Assembly: GCA_041695325.1 (NCBI GenBank) | Contig: JBGFRC010000023.1 | Coordinates: 1 to 47,298 of the forward strand | Length of the DNA: 47,298 bases | Source: SURF-13 sp041695325 | Lineage (GTDB): Bacteria; Pseudomonadota; Gammaproteobacteria; SURF-13 | Direction: 5' to 3' | Shown: positions 7,910 through 15,856 of the stretch, piece after piece | Numbering within the stretch: the stretch's first letter is position 1 | Layout: each line of letters opens with the position of its first letter | Position numbers and translations under genes: made by a program | The notes under the pieces: generated by a model | Databases searched by the model: none | What the model was told of the DNA's origin: nothing | Seen by the model: only the letters and a program-made list of their open reading frames with translations

Positions 7910-9214
7910 ATGAAGCCGTTACAGCTTGCTCTTTTTTTCGCGTTGACCTGCGCCATCGGTCCCGCAGCAGCCGCCGAACGCGCCCCCGTCGTGGAGCTGG
8001 ATCACGTGCTGGCGGTGGTCAATGACGACGTCATCACGCAAAGCGAGCTCAACGCCGAAATCGCCACCATCAGCGCGCAGTTGCGTCAGCAAAACACCGC
8101 CCTGCCGCCCGCGGATATTCTCAACAAGCAGGTGCTGGAGCGCCTGATCCTCAAGCGCCTGCAATTGCAACTGGCCGCCAATACCGGCGTCCGCGTGGAC
8201 GACGACACGCTCAACCGCGCCATCAGCACCATCGCGCAGCAGAATAATCTCTCGCTGGCGGAATTCCGCGACGTGCTGGAAAAGGACGGCTTCAGTTTTC
8301 CCGCGTTCCGCGAGCGCATCCGCGAGGAAATCATCATCAACCGCCTGCGTCAGCGCCAGGTGGACAGCAGCGTCACCGTCACCGAGCAGGAGGTGGACAA
8401 TTTTCTCTCCAATCAACAACGCCAGAGCGCGGCCGGCGCGGAAGAATACCGCGCGGCGCAAATCCTGATCGCGCTGCCGGAGGCGGCGAGCCCGGAGCAG
8501 ATTGACAAGGCGCGGAAAAAGGCCGAGGAAACGTTGACAAAGCTGCGCGGAGGCGGGGACTTCGGCGAGACCGCGGTCGCCGTGTCGGACGACCAGCAGG
8601 CGCTGCAAGGCGGCGATCTCGGCTGGCGTTCCGCCTCCCAGTTGCCCACGCTGTTCGCGGACCGGGTAATCAAAATGCAGCCGGGCGAAATCAGCGAACC
8701 ATTACGCAGTCCGAGCGGCTTCCACATCATCAAGCTGATCGAGAAGCGCGGCGAAACGGCGCACATCGTGCAGCAAACCCAGGCGCGCCATATCCTGATC
8801 CGCACCAATGAGATCACCTCGGACAGCGACGCGCAAACGCGTTTACAACAACTCAAACAGCGCATCGAGGGGGGGGATGATTTCGCCGCGCTCGCCTCCT
8901 CCCACTCCGGGGATCCCGCCACCGCCGTCAACGGCGGCAACCTGGGATGGGTAAATCCCGGCGACGTGGATGCGCAGTTTGAAGAAGTCATGAACAGCCT
9001 CAAACCGGGCGAGGTCAGCGCGCCGTTTCAGACTCAGTACGGCTGGCACATCGTGCAGGTATTAGACCGGCGCGAACATGACAGCACGCGGGAGGTCAAC
9101 CGCACCAAGGCGCGCGAAGCGATCCGCAACCGCAAGATCGAGGAACAAACCCAGGCCTGGCTGCGCGCCCTGCGCGACGAGGCGTACGTGGAATATAAGG
9201 TAGAAGATGAGTAG
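7910..9214 (+). CDS. surA: Periplasmic chaperone / peptidyl-prolyl isomerase SurA
   Basis: SurA escorts unfolded outer-membrane proteins, LptD among them, across the periplasm. A signal peptide (MKPLQLALFFALTCAIGPAA) is followed by the N-terminal chaperone domain (VLAVVNDDVITQSEL) and two parvulin domains at about residues 173-275 and 288-395, each ending in the usual GF/WHI-I/V-K/Q-L strand (SGFHIIKLIEKR; YGWHIVQVLDRR). An ATG at 7910 is taken as start; a GTG six bases upstream is possible. A run of eight G (about 8869-8876) lies in the second parvulin domain. Confidence 0.96.
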   Translation: MKPLQLALFFALTCAIGPAAAAERAPVVELDHVLAVVNDDVITQSELNAEIATISAQLRQQNTALPPADILNKQVLERLILKRLQLQLAANTGVRVDDDTLNRAISTIAQQNNLSLAEFRDVLEKDGFSFPAFRERIREEIIINRLRQRQVDSSVTVTEQEVDNFLSNQQRQSAAGAEEYRAAQILIALPEAASPEQIDKARKKAEETLTKLRGGGDFGETAVAVSDDQQALQGGDLGWRSASQLPTLFADRVIKMQPGEISEPLRSPSGFHIIKLIEKRGETAHIVQQTQARHILIRTNEITSDSDAQTRLQQLKQRIEGGDDFAALASSHSGDPATAVNGGNLGWVNPGDVDAQFEEVMNSLKPGEVSAPFQTQYGWHIVQVLDRREHDSTREVNRTKAREAIRNRKIEEQTQAWLRALRDEAYVEYKVEDE

Positions 9215-9223
9215 AAAAACAGG

Positions 9224-9300
9224 TACCAGAGAAAAGATACAAGATACAAGTTAACTGTGCCACGCATCATACACCCTTGTATCTTGTACCTTGTACCTTG
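9224..9300. repeat. Heptamer-unit inverted repeat, copy 1
   Basis: This element fills the surA-pdxA gap. The left arm (9236-9250, GATACAAGATACAAG) is built from GATACAA units and pairs with the right arm CTTGTATCTTGTACC (9276-9290), 14 of 15 matching; TTGTACC units continue to 9297. The loop is 25 bases. The left flank TACCAGAGAAAAGATACAAG (9224-9243) recurs with one mismatch at 25495-25514. It may attenuate transcription between surA and pdxA, but there is no clear U-tract. Confidence 0.65.
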
Positions 9301-9305
9301 ATTAA

Positions 9306-10289
9306 ATGATCCGCCTCGCCCTCACCCCTGGAGAGCCCACGGGCATCGGCCCCGACTTGTGCGTACACATCGCGCGGCGCGCCTTTGACGCCGAAATCAT
9401 CGCCGTATGCGATCCCATGCTGCTGGAACAGCGTGCGCGGCTGTTGAAATTTCCACTGCGAGTTGACCTGTTCGAGCCCCGCGCCGCGCGCACCAGCGCT
9501 GCGCCCGGCGTCATCAAGGTCATGCCGGTCATGCTGGCGCGGGAAGCCATCCCCGGCAGGCCGGACACGGCCAATGCGCCTTACGTGCTGGAAACCTTGC
9601 GCCGGGCCGTGAAGGGATGTCTCGACGGCGTGTTTGACGCGCTCATCACCGGCCCGGTACATAAGGGCGTGATTAATGACGCGGGCCTGTCCTTCACCGG
9701 CCACACCGAGTTTCTCGCCGAGCTCACCCATACCCCGCAACCCGTGATGATGCTCATGGGCGGTTCTTTGCGCGTGGCGCTGGTCACCACCCATTTGCCT
9801 CTGAAGGAGGTCGCCGCCGCCGTCACCGCGCCGCGCCTCATGGCGGTGCTGCGCGTGCTGCATCATGATCTGCAAATACGCTTCGGCATCGTCAACCCGC
9901 GCATCCTGGTGTGCGGCCTCAATCCACATGCCGGTGAAGGCGGACATCTGGGACGTGAGGAGATCGAGGTCATCGAGCCCGTACTGCAACAACTGCGCGG
10001 CGAGGGTATGAATCTCACCGGCCCCCTTCCCGCCGACACCCTGTTCACAACGAAATATCTCAATGACGCCGACGCCGTGCTCGCCATGTATCATGACCAG
10101 GGCTTGCCGGTGCTGAAATACCAGGGCTTCGGCCAGGCGGTGAATATCACACTGGGCCTGCCCTTTATCCGCACTTCGGTGGATCACGGCACGGCGCTGG
10201 AGCTCGCCGGAGCAGGGCGGGCGCAAAGCGCCAGCCTGGAAGCGGCGCTGAACACCGCGCTGGAGATGATAAAACGATGCGACGGCTGA
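9306..10289 (+). CDS. pdxA: 4-hydroxythreonine-4-phosphate dehydrogenase PdxA
   Basis: PdxA oxidises 4-phosphohydroxy-L-threonine with NAD in the DXP-dependent route to pyridoxal phosphate. The 327-residue length is typical. The three metal-binding histidines fall in FTGHTEFL, CGLNPHAGEGG and AMYHDQGLPVLKY. The N-terminal LTPGEPTGIGPDL is characteristic. Its 3' end overlaps rsmA by 13 bases, as expected of the surA-pdxA-rsmA operon. Confidence 0.96.
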   Translation: MIRLALTPGEPTGIGPDLCVHIARRAFDAEIIAVCDPMLLEQRARLLKFPLRVDLFEPRAARTSAAPGVIKVMPVMLAREAIPGRPDTANAPYVLETLRRAVKGCLDGVFDALITGPVHKGVINDAGLSFTGHTEFLAELTHTPQPVMMLMGGSLRVALVTTHLPLKEVAAAVTAPRLMAVLRVLHHDLQIRFGIVNPRILVCGLNPHAGEGGHLGREEIEVIEPVLQQLRGEGMNLTGPLPADTLFTTKYLNDADAVLAMYHDQGLPVLKYQGFGQAVNITLGLPFIRTSVDHGTALELAGAGRAQSASLEAALNTALEMIKRCDG

Positions 10290-11089
10290 AGCACATTCCA
10301 CGCAAGCGCTTCGGCCAGCACTTTCTTCACAATCAGACGATTATCGAACGCATCGTCGCGGCCATACAGCCGCGGAAAGGCGATCACCTGGTGGAGATCG
10401 GGCCGGGGCGCGGCGCGCTCACCCGCCCCCTGCTCGCCGCCGCGGGCGCGCTGGATGTGATTGAACTGGATCGCGACCTGATCCCCCGTTTACAAACGGA
10501 GTGCAAGGGGATAGGCGAGCTGCACATCCATCAGGCCGACGCGCTGCGCTTCGATTTCACCACCTTGGTCAAAAACGGCAAACGTCTGCGCGTCGTCGGC
10601 AATCTCCCGTATAACATTTCCACGCCATTGTTGTTTCACCTGCTCAGTCAGGCGCACGCAATACAAGACATGCATTTCATGTTGCAAAAAGAGGTGGTGC
10701 AGCGCATGGTGGCGCCACCCGGCGGCAAGGACTACGGCCGCCTGAGCGTCATGCTGCAATACCGCTGCCGGATGGAAAAGCTTTTCACCGTGGGCGCAGG
10801 CGCGTTCAGTCCGCCGCCCAAAATCGAGTCCGCCGTGGTGCGCATTACGCCGCACGCGCAGCCTGCGGCGCGAGTGCAAGACGAAGCGATGTTCGCGCGC
10901 CTCGTCAGCGCCGCTTTCGCCCGGCGCCGCAAGACCCTGCGCAACAGCCTCAAAACCCTGCTCACCGAACAGCAAATCCGCGCCTTGGGGCTACCCCCAG
11001 ACGCGCGCGCCGAACAACTGTCTCTGCAAGAATTTGCCGCCTTAAGCAACGCTGTGCCGGCACACCGGGCTGAATTCATTGCCTGTTGA
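10277..11089 (+). CDS. rsmA: 16S rRNA dimethyladenosine transferase RsmA (KsgA)
   Basis: RsmA dimethylates two adjacent adenines near the 3' end of 16S rRNA late in 30S assembly. The 270-residue protein opens with RKRFGQHFLHN, has the SAM-binding motif EIGPGRGALT, the acidic VIELDRDL and the catalytic NLPYNIS. The start overlaps the end of pdxA. In many gammaproteobacteria apaG follows directly; here the mer-like operon comes first and apaG lies beyond it on the other strand. Confidence 0.96.
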   Translation: MRRLKHIPRKRFGQHFLHNQTIIERIVAAIQPRKGDHLVEIGPGRGALTRPLLAAAGALDVIELDRDLIPRLQTECKGIGELHIHQADALRFDFTTLVKNGKRLRVVGNLPYNISTPLLFHLLSQAHAIQDMHFMLQKEVVQRMVAPPGGKDYGRLSVMLQYRCRMEKLFTVGAGAFSPPPKIESAVVRITPHAQPAARVQDEAMFARLVSAAFARRRKTLRNSLKTLLTEQQIRALGLPPDARAEQLSLQEFAALSNAVPAHRAEFIAC

Positions 11090-11132
11090 TCCACCGAGGC
11101 GGGCATGCAGGGTGGCGGGCTCGTGACCACTA

Positions 11133-11164
11133 TTGACTCAGCACTATAGTACAGGGTTTAAGAT
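11133..11164 (+). promoter_or_regulatory. MerR-type promoter/operator of the mer-like operon
   Basis: A -35 box TTGACT (11133-11138) and a -10 box TAAGAT (11159-11164) are separated by 20 bp, the overlong spacer typical of MerR-family promoters. The spacer carries an imperfect dyad, GCACTATAGTAC. The merR ATG lies 25 bp after the -10 box on the same strand, so the regulator probably controls its own gene together with the two downstream genes. Confidence 0.75.
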
Positions 11165-11189
11165 ATTGTTGATAACGCGAGCATCGCAT

Positions 11190-11600
11190 ATGCCTTCGTA
11201 TACCATAGGCCAGTTGGCACGCTTGTCCGGCGTGGGCGTAGAGACCATCCGCTATTACGAGCGCGAAAGGTTGATCGCAGAACCGCCGCGGCGGGCTTCC
11301 GGTTACCGGCAGTATCCGGAGGATGCCTTGGCGCGACTGCGTTTTATCCGCCACGCCAAGGAATTGGGTTTCAGCCTGAAGGACATCAAGGAGCTGCTGG
11401 GATTGCGCCTTGCGTCGGGAACCACCTGTGAGGATATCCGCAAGCGCGCCGAGGTGAAAATTGCCGAGGTGCGCGCCAAGCTCGGTATGCTTCGGCAAAT
11501 GGAGCAGGCCCTGATGAAACTCACCGCCGCCTGCCGCGGGCGCGGACCTGTCAGCGATTGTCCCATACTCGACGCTTTAGAGGAGCAAGACCCTGCATGA
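11190..11600 (+). CDS. merR: MerR-family metal-responsive regulator, Hg(II)-sensor type
   Basis: A 136-residue activator/repressor. The N-terminal winged helix reads YTIGQLARLSGVGVETIRYY; a long dimerisation helix follows. Metal-site cysteines are Cys80, Cys115 and Cys124, spaced 35 and 9 residues apart exactly as in Tn501 MerR (82, 117, 126). The context AExK...VRxK...L..ME..L..L and a Pro after the third Cys (SDCPIL) favour mercury over the lead sensor PbrR. ATG 11190 is chosen because upstream starts fall inside the promoter. The stop overlaps the next ATG (ATGA). Confidence 0.85.
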   Translation: MPSYTIGQLARLSGVGVETIRYYERERLIAEPPRRASGYRQYPEDALARLRFIRHAKELGFSLKDIKELLGLRLASGTTCEDIRKRAEVKIAEVRAKLGMLRQMEQALMKLTAACRGRGPVSDCPILDALEEQDPA

Positions 11601-12316
11601 TGAACATAGAACTTATTTATTTTCGCGAATGCCCAAACATCTCTCCGGCGCGCGAGCGACTCTTGCAAGCGTTCGCCACGACGGGGATAACCCCGCAGTG
11701 GCAAGAATGGGAACGCAACGATCCCGCCGGCCCAGCCTACGCACGTGCCTACGGCTCGCCCGCCATTTTGGTGAACGGTCGCGACGTGAGCGGCGCAAAA
11801 CCGGCCGGCGACGAAGTCAGTGCCTGCCGCGTGTACGCGCACGCGCCGGGAATATTCGACGGCGCACCCGCCGTGGACAGCATCGTAAAGGCGCTGCGCG
11901 AAGCCCAGGCAGACGCACCGGCGCACACCCTCGCGTCGCAGGGGCGCAGCGCCGCCACCGTCCTGCCAGCCATCGGCGTTGCAGCATTGCCCAAGCTTAC
12001 CTGCCCGGCCTGTTGGCCCGCGTACACGGGGCTGCTGAGTTCCATGGGTGCGGGTTTCGTCAACTATACCCCGTACTTGCTGCCGTTGACCGCGACGTTT
12101 CTGTTTTTGTCGTTGTGCGCACTGGGTTGGCGCGCACCGCGGCACCGGGGCTATGGCCCGCTATTCTTGGGACTTGCAGCTTCGGCCATGCTCCTGGTGG
12201 GTAAATTCGCGTTTGACTCCAATACCGCTATGTACTCTCTCTGGAACGCCTGGCCGCGCGCCGGCCAGGCGGCTGGAAATTGTCCGGAGTGTGTTTCTAC
12301 TCCCTCTAAACTGTAA
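11597..12316 (+). CDS. Thioredoxin-fold / MerC-like membrane fusion protein
   Basis: A 239-residue protein in two parts. Residues 1-100 resemble a thioredoxin-fold domain: beta strand IELIYFRECPNI with one cysteine (Cys12) where CxxC is usual, and a cis-Pro-like GSPAILVNG at 53-61. Residues about 120-210 are hydrophobic with probable helices near 121-135, 142-178 and 187-205, and a CPAC motif at 136-139, as in MerC-type mercury uptake proteins. A second CxxC (CPEC, 229-232) ends the protein. It may receive Hg(II) on the thioredoxin-like domain and pass it to membrane cysteines; this is inference. GGAG precedes the coupled ATGATG start. Confidence 0.65.
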   Translation: MMNIELIYFRECPNISPARERLLQAFATTGITPQWQEWERNDPAGPAYARAYGSPAILVNGRDVSGAKPAGDEVSACRVYAHAPGIFDGAPAVDSIVKALREAQADAPAHTLASQGRSAATVLPAIGVAALPKLTCPACWPAYTGLLSSMGAGFVNYTPYLLPLTATFLFLSLCALGWRAPRHRGYGPLFLGLAASAMLLVGKFAFDSNTAMYSLWNAWPRAGQAAGNCPECVSTPSKL

Positions 12317-12326
12317 GGAGAATTCC

Positions 12327-12590
12327 ATGAACGCAAAACGTAAAGTCGAAATCTTCAGCGCGGGTTGCCATGTATGTCAGGAGACCATTGATCTGGTCAC
12401 GCGCCTCGCCTGCACTACCTGCGAAGTCATTGTGCTGGATATGAAAAAGAGCGACGTCGCGCGGTACGCGAAACAACTTGGCGTCCGCTCCATTCCGGCC
12501 GTGGCGATCAACGGCCGGCTCGCCGGCTGCTGCGCCGGGCGCGGTCCAGACGAAAACATGCTGCGGGCCGCGGGTCTGGGACAGCCCTGA
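12327..12590 (+). CDS. Small cysteine-rich thioredoxin-like protein
   Basis: An 87-residue cytoplasmic protein preceded by AAGGAG. It opens with a beta strand and CxxC (KVEIFSAGCHVC, Cys14/Cys17), has a second CxxC at 29-32 (CTTC), a cis-Pro-like RSIPAVAINGRL and a vicinal pair Cys68-Cys69 in LAGCCAGRGPDE. The thioredoxin/glutaredoxin-like fold with three cysteine pairs suggests a thiol-exchange or metal-transfer role, supported by its place as last gene of the merR operon. The substrate is unknown. No merA, merP or merT gene lies in the window. Confidence 0.75.
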   Translation: MNAKRKVEIFSAGCHVCQETIDLVTRLACTTCEVIVLDMKKSDVARYAKQLGVRSIPAVAINGRLAGCCAGRGPDENMLRAAGLGQP

Positions 12591-12623
12591 ACCCCGGCCA
12601 GAACTTTCTTCGCCCAGGCACTG

Positions 12624-13007
12624 TCAATGCAGCGTGTACGGCACGCTCAAGGTAAAGGGCGGGATGAGGGCGTCGAATCTGGCGCCGTCGTCGGCGACCA
12701 TTTGGTAACTGCCTTGCATGAAGCCGACCGGGGTTTCGATCATGGTGCCGCTGGTGTACTGGAAACCTTCGCCGGGGCGCAGGTAGGGCTGTTCGCCCAC
12801 CACGCCGTCACCGCGCACTTCTTGCACCTTGCCGTTGGCGTCGGTGATGATCCAGTGGCGCGTGAGCAGCTTGGCGGGGACGGCGCCGAGGTTGCGGATG
12901 GTCACGGTGTAGGCGAACACATAGCGATCCTGCTCCGGCTCGGACTGATCGTCCAGATAGCCGACCTGAACTTCCACCTTGATGTAATGCGGAGATGCTT
13001 TGCTCAT
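12624..13007 (-). CDS. apaG: ApaG protein
   Basis: A 127-residue single-domain beta-sandwich protein of the ApaG/DUF525 family. Characteristic stretches are YVFAYTVTIRNLG, LLTRHWIITDANG, VVGEQPYLRPGEGFQYTSG and MQGSYQMV. The molecular role is unclear; it has been linked to cobalt and magnesium resistance and to the neighbouring apaH. It follows glk on the minus strand and converges on the mer-like operon. Confidence 0.95.
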   Translation of the reverse strand: MSKASPHYIKVEVQVGYLDDQSEPEQDRYVFAYTVTIRNLGAVPAKLLTRHWIITDANGKVQEVRGDGVVGEQPYLRPGEGFQYTSGTMIETPVGFMQGSYQMVADDGARFDALIPPFTLSVPYTLH

Positions 13008-13051
13008 TTTCCTATTTCAGCGCAAGACGCGCGGCGGCGCAAGTGCGGCGA

Positions 13052-14068
13052 TTACAGCTTGACCGCCGCCAGTGCCGCGCCCATCAGCCCCACCCTGGGA
13101 TTCAACACCACGTGCACCGGCACGGCGCGCACGATGTCCGACATGCGCCCTTTTCCCGTGAAGGCCTGCATGAACGAGCCGGACTGGAGCCCGCTGACGA
13201 TGCGCGGGGCGATCCCGCCCGCGATGTACACGCCGCCGCGCGCCAGGGTGATGAGCGCAAGATCCCCGACATAGGCGCCGTAGATGCGGATGAACATGTC
13301 GAGCGCTTGCCAGGCCAGGGCCTCCTCGTTGCGCAGGGCGCGCCCGGCGATCTCCGCGGCGCGCGCATCGCCTTCCCCGGCGTCGACACTTTGCACCTCT
13401 CCGGCGCGTGCAGAAAGAAAATCATAAGTATGCACCAGCCCGGCGCCGGACAAAATGCGCTCATAGGATACGCGCCCATAGTGGCTGCTTAGATGACGTA
13501 AAAGCGCCGTCTGTAATTCATCCAGCGGCGCAAACGCGGCGTGCCCGGCCTCGGTGGCCAAGGCTTGCGCGCGCCCGTCCTGACGCACCAGCAGCGCCGC
13601 GCCGAAACCGGTGCCGGCGCCGGCGATAAGCCGCGGCGCATGCGGCAGTGCTTCCCCCTGTTGCAGGATGACGAGGTCAGCCGGTTCGAGCGCCTCGATG
13701 CCATAGGCAGCCGCCTGATAGTCGTTGATGAGCTGAATCTTGTCCGTGCCCGTGCACAAGGCCAGGGAACGGGTTTGCAGATGCCACGGCAGGTTGGTGA
13801 TCTGGGCGCTTTGCCCCCCCTCCTGCCCAGAAACGGGGCCCGCCACGGCAAGGCAGGCGCGGTCCAATCCGGGCCGCCCCGCCTCATCCAGAAATTCGTT
13901 TAACAGCGCCGCAAACTCCGCGTAGGCGCGGCTTGAATATTCGCGCTGATGGATGATGCGACCGCCTGTCTGCGTGCAAGGCACAGGCAGGCGCACGGAC
14001 AGAAGGTCGAGCACGCTGATCTGCAACAGCGTCTTGGTGCCGCCGATGTCTCCCGCCAATATTTTCAC
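13052..14068 (-). CDS. glk: Glucokinase (Glk family)
   Basis: Glk phosphorylates glucose to glucose 6-phosphate with ATP. The 338-residue protein belongs to the proteobacterial Glk family: ATP-binding DIGGTKT (residues 7-13), VAGPVSGQ, substrate-binding TNLPWHL, LINDYQAAAYG with the catalytic Asp, AGAGTGFGAAL and TEAGHAAFAP. It overlaps the end of pgl by four bases (ATGA), so the two are translated together. A run of seven C on the plus strand (about 13814-13820) encodes part of EGGQ. Confidence 0.93.
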   Translation of the reverse strand: MKILAGDIGGTKTLLQISVLDLLSVRLPVPCTQTGGRIIHQREYSSRAYAEFAALLNEFLDEAGRPGLDRACLAVAGPVSGQEGGQSAQITNLPWHLQTRSLALCTGTDKIQLINDYQAAAYGIEALEPADLVILQQGEALPHAPRLIAGAGTGFGAALLVRQDGRAQALATEAGHAAFAPLDELQTALLRHLSSHYGRVSYERILSGAGLVHTYDFLSARAGEVQSVDAGEGDARAAEIAGRALRNEEALAWQALDMFIRIYGAYVGDLALITLARGGVYIAGGIAPRIVSGLQSGSFMQAFTGKGRMSDIVRAVPVHVVLNPRVGLMGAALAAVKL

Positions 14069-14808
14069 GACCGCTCCTCCACCCGCGCGGCGACGGCCTC
14101 ATCCAGGTACCACTCCATTTCATGCGCGGGCTTGATCATCTGCACCGGCAAGATCGCGCTCCCGGGGTTCGGCACAAACACCCGGCGCAAGGTCTCGGCT
14201 TTCTCCTCTCCGGCCACGAGCAGCAGGATATGCCGCGCCCGGTTGATCACCGCAAAGGTCACGCTAATGCGCCAGCCGTTTTGGCCGCGCGCGTACACCG
14301 CCACCGCGAGCCGTCTGTCATGCAGCGCAGCGCCACCGGCCGGAAACAGCGAAGCGACGTGGCCATCCGCCCCCATGCCGAGCAGCATGAGATCAAGCTG
14401 CACCGCGCCGTCCGCGGCGGCCGGCGCGCGGGCGCACAATGTCCGCGCATAGGCCGCGGCGCGCTCGCGCACGTAGGCAAGATCGGCCTCGATAGGATAT
14501 ATCTGCTCCGGCGGGACAGGCACGTGGTTTAACAGGGCCTCGCTCGCCATGCGGTAATTGCTGCCGGGATGGTCGTGCGGCACACAGCGCTCGTCGCTGA
14601 AGTAAACATGCACCTTACTCCAATCTATGCGCGATGAAAACGCGTTATCCGCCAGGTTCTGATAGAGACGGCGCGGCGTCGCTCCGCCCGACAGCGCCAC
14701 GTGAAACGCACCGCGCGCGGCTGTCGCTTCGCCGCACAGCGCCACCCAGCGCTCCGCCGCGGCGCGGCTGAGCGCTTCAAGATCAGAGAATAAGCGGACG
14801 GTACGCAT
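14065..14808 (-). CDS. pgl: 6-phosphogluconolactonase
   Basis: Pgl hydrolyses 6-phosphogluconolactone, the product of Zwf. The 247-residue protein is of the DevB/SOL type: VALSGGATPRRLYQNL, VHVYFSDERCVPHDHPGSN and LMLLGMGADGHVASLFP. It is first in a minus-strand operon with glk and perhaps apaG. Its metabolic partners zwf and gnd lie about 25 kb away in a separate cluster. Confidence 0.94.
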   Translation of the reverse strand: MRTVRLFSDLEALSRAAAERWVALCGEATAARGAFHVALSGGATPRRLYQNLADNAFSSRIDWSKVHVYFSDERCVPHDHPGSNYRMASEALLNHVPVPPEQIYPIEADLAYVRERAAAYARTLCARAPAAADGAVQLDLMLLGMGADGHVASLFPAGGAALHDRRLAVAVYARGQNGWRISVTFAVINRARHILLLVAGEEKAETLRRVFVPNPGSAILPVQMIKPAHEMEWYLDEAVAARVEERS

Positions 14809-14890
14809 TCCCCACGGCGAATCAAAATGACACCATAATGTGATGATAACGTGATTGGCAGCGGGTTAATATAAGGCCTGGGAACAGCAC

Positions 14891-15625
14891 ATGAGGATTA
14901 TAGCCAAAAGGCTTGCATTGGTGGTGCTCCTCGCAGCGGGGGCGAGTTTCCTCGCGCACGCGGACAGGACCATTGAAGCGGGAAAATTCTCCGCTCTGGA
15001 CCCGGGCGATCCGCCGCCCTCCGGCTGGGAGCCGTTGTATTTCAAAAAAATATCCGCGCACACGGTGTATAGCCTGATCAAGGATGCCGACGTCACAGTG
15101 GTCAAGGCCGTAAGCGACGCCGCCGCCTCCGGCCTCATGCGCAAGATCACCATTGACCCGAAGCAGCACCCCGTCATCGAGTGGCGCTGGAAGGTGGATA
15201 ACGTGATTCAGAACAGCGACGTCAGGCGCAAGGACGGCGACGACTACGCCGCACGCGTCTATATCACCTTCGCCTATGAACCGGAGAAGGCGGGTTTGGG
15301 CCGCAAAGTAAAATACCAGACCGCGCGCGTCTTGTTCGGCGAGGTACCCATCGGCACAATCAGCTATATCTGGGAAAACAAGGCGGAAAAGGATACCCTC
15401 GCGCCCAATCCTTACACGGACTTCGTGCGCATGATTGTGGTGCGGAACGGCGCCAGTCCGAGGGGCGTATGGCTCACCGAGCGGCGTAACGTCTATGAGG
15501 ATTATAAACGCGCCTTCGGCGAGGAGCCGCCCCTGATCTCCGGCATCGCCATCATGACCGACAGCGACAATACCGGCGAATCGGTGACCGCGTATTACGG
15601 CGATATTGTATTCAAGGCGCGTTAG
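14891..15625 (+). CDS. Exported DUF3047 protein
   Basis: A 244-residue protein with an N-terminal signal peptide (MRIIAKRLALVVLLAAGASF, cleavage likely after AHA near residue 24). The mature part resembles DUF3047: GWEPLYFKKI, HPVIEWRWKVDNV, YAARVYITFAYEP, ISYIWENK and GIAIMTDSDNTGESVTAYYGD. Function is unknown; a periplasmic beta-rich domain is expected. Its TAG stop (15623-15625) is formed by the first bases of the repeat that follows. Confidence 0.8.
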   Translation: MRIIAKRLALVVLLAAGASFLAHADRTIEAGKFSALDPGDPPPSGWEPLYFKKISAHTVYSLIKDADVTVVKAVSDAAASGLMRKITIDPKQHPVIEWRWKVDNVIQNSDVRRKDGDDYAARVYITFAYEPEKAGLGRKVKYQTARVLFGEVPIGTISYIWENKAEKDTLAPNPYTDFVRMIVVRNGASPRGVWLTERRNVYEDYKRAFGEEPPLISGIAIMTDSDNTGESVTAYYGDIVFKAR

Positions 15626-15856
15626 CAGGCTGTTGAGAAACAGCCTGCGTGCGGTGCAGGGGCGAGCAGCACTGCTGCGAGCGGGCAAGCCAAGGATGGC
15701 TTGCCCTGGTCTTGCAAGCAGGATGCGAGAGCGCCGCAGGCACCGCCATTTTTCAAGCACGCTTTATGTGCTTGAAAAATGAAGCAAAGCGAAAATGACA
15801 CTTTTCGCTTTGCGAGTTGAAAAAGCCCATGGATGGGCTTTTTCAACAACCTGTTA
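15622..15856. repeat. Hairpin-array repeat, type A copy 2
   Basis: Located exactly between two convergent genes, it is again a chain of hairpins: 15625-15634/15639-15648 (10 bp), 15683-15691/15698-15706 (loop AAGGAT, the loop also seen in copy 1), 15748-15760/15768-15780 (13 bp), 15784-15795/15802-15813 (12 bp) and 15816-15828/15835-15847 (13 bp). GCGGTGC at 15651 pairs at a distance with GCACCGC at 15740. Ends are inverted: TTAGCAGGCTGTTGAGAAA and, on the other strand, TTAACAGGTTGTTGAAAAA. Each end supplies the stop codon of the gene next to it. Confidence 0.78.
15816..15847. terminator. Probable bidirectional terminator within the type A repeat
   Basis: A 13-bp perfect stem, GTTGAAAAAGCCC/GGGCTTTTTCAAC, with loop ATGGAT. 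The GC core is flanked by A5 on one side and T5 on the other, so it reads as a rho-independent-like terminator in both directions. It lies between the convergent DUF3047 and arsM-like genes. Confidence 0.6.
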
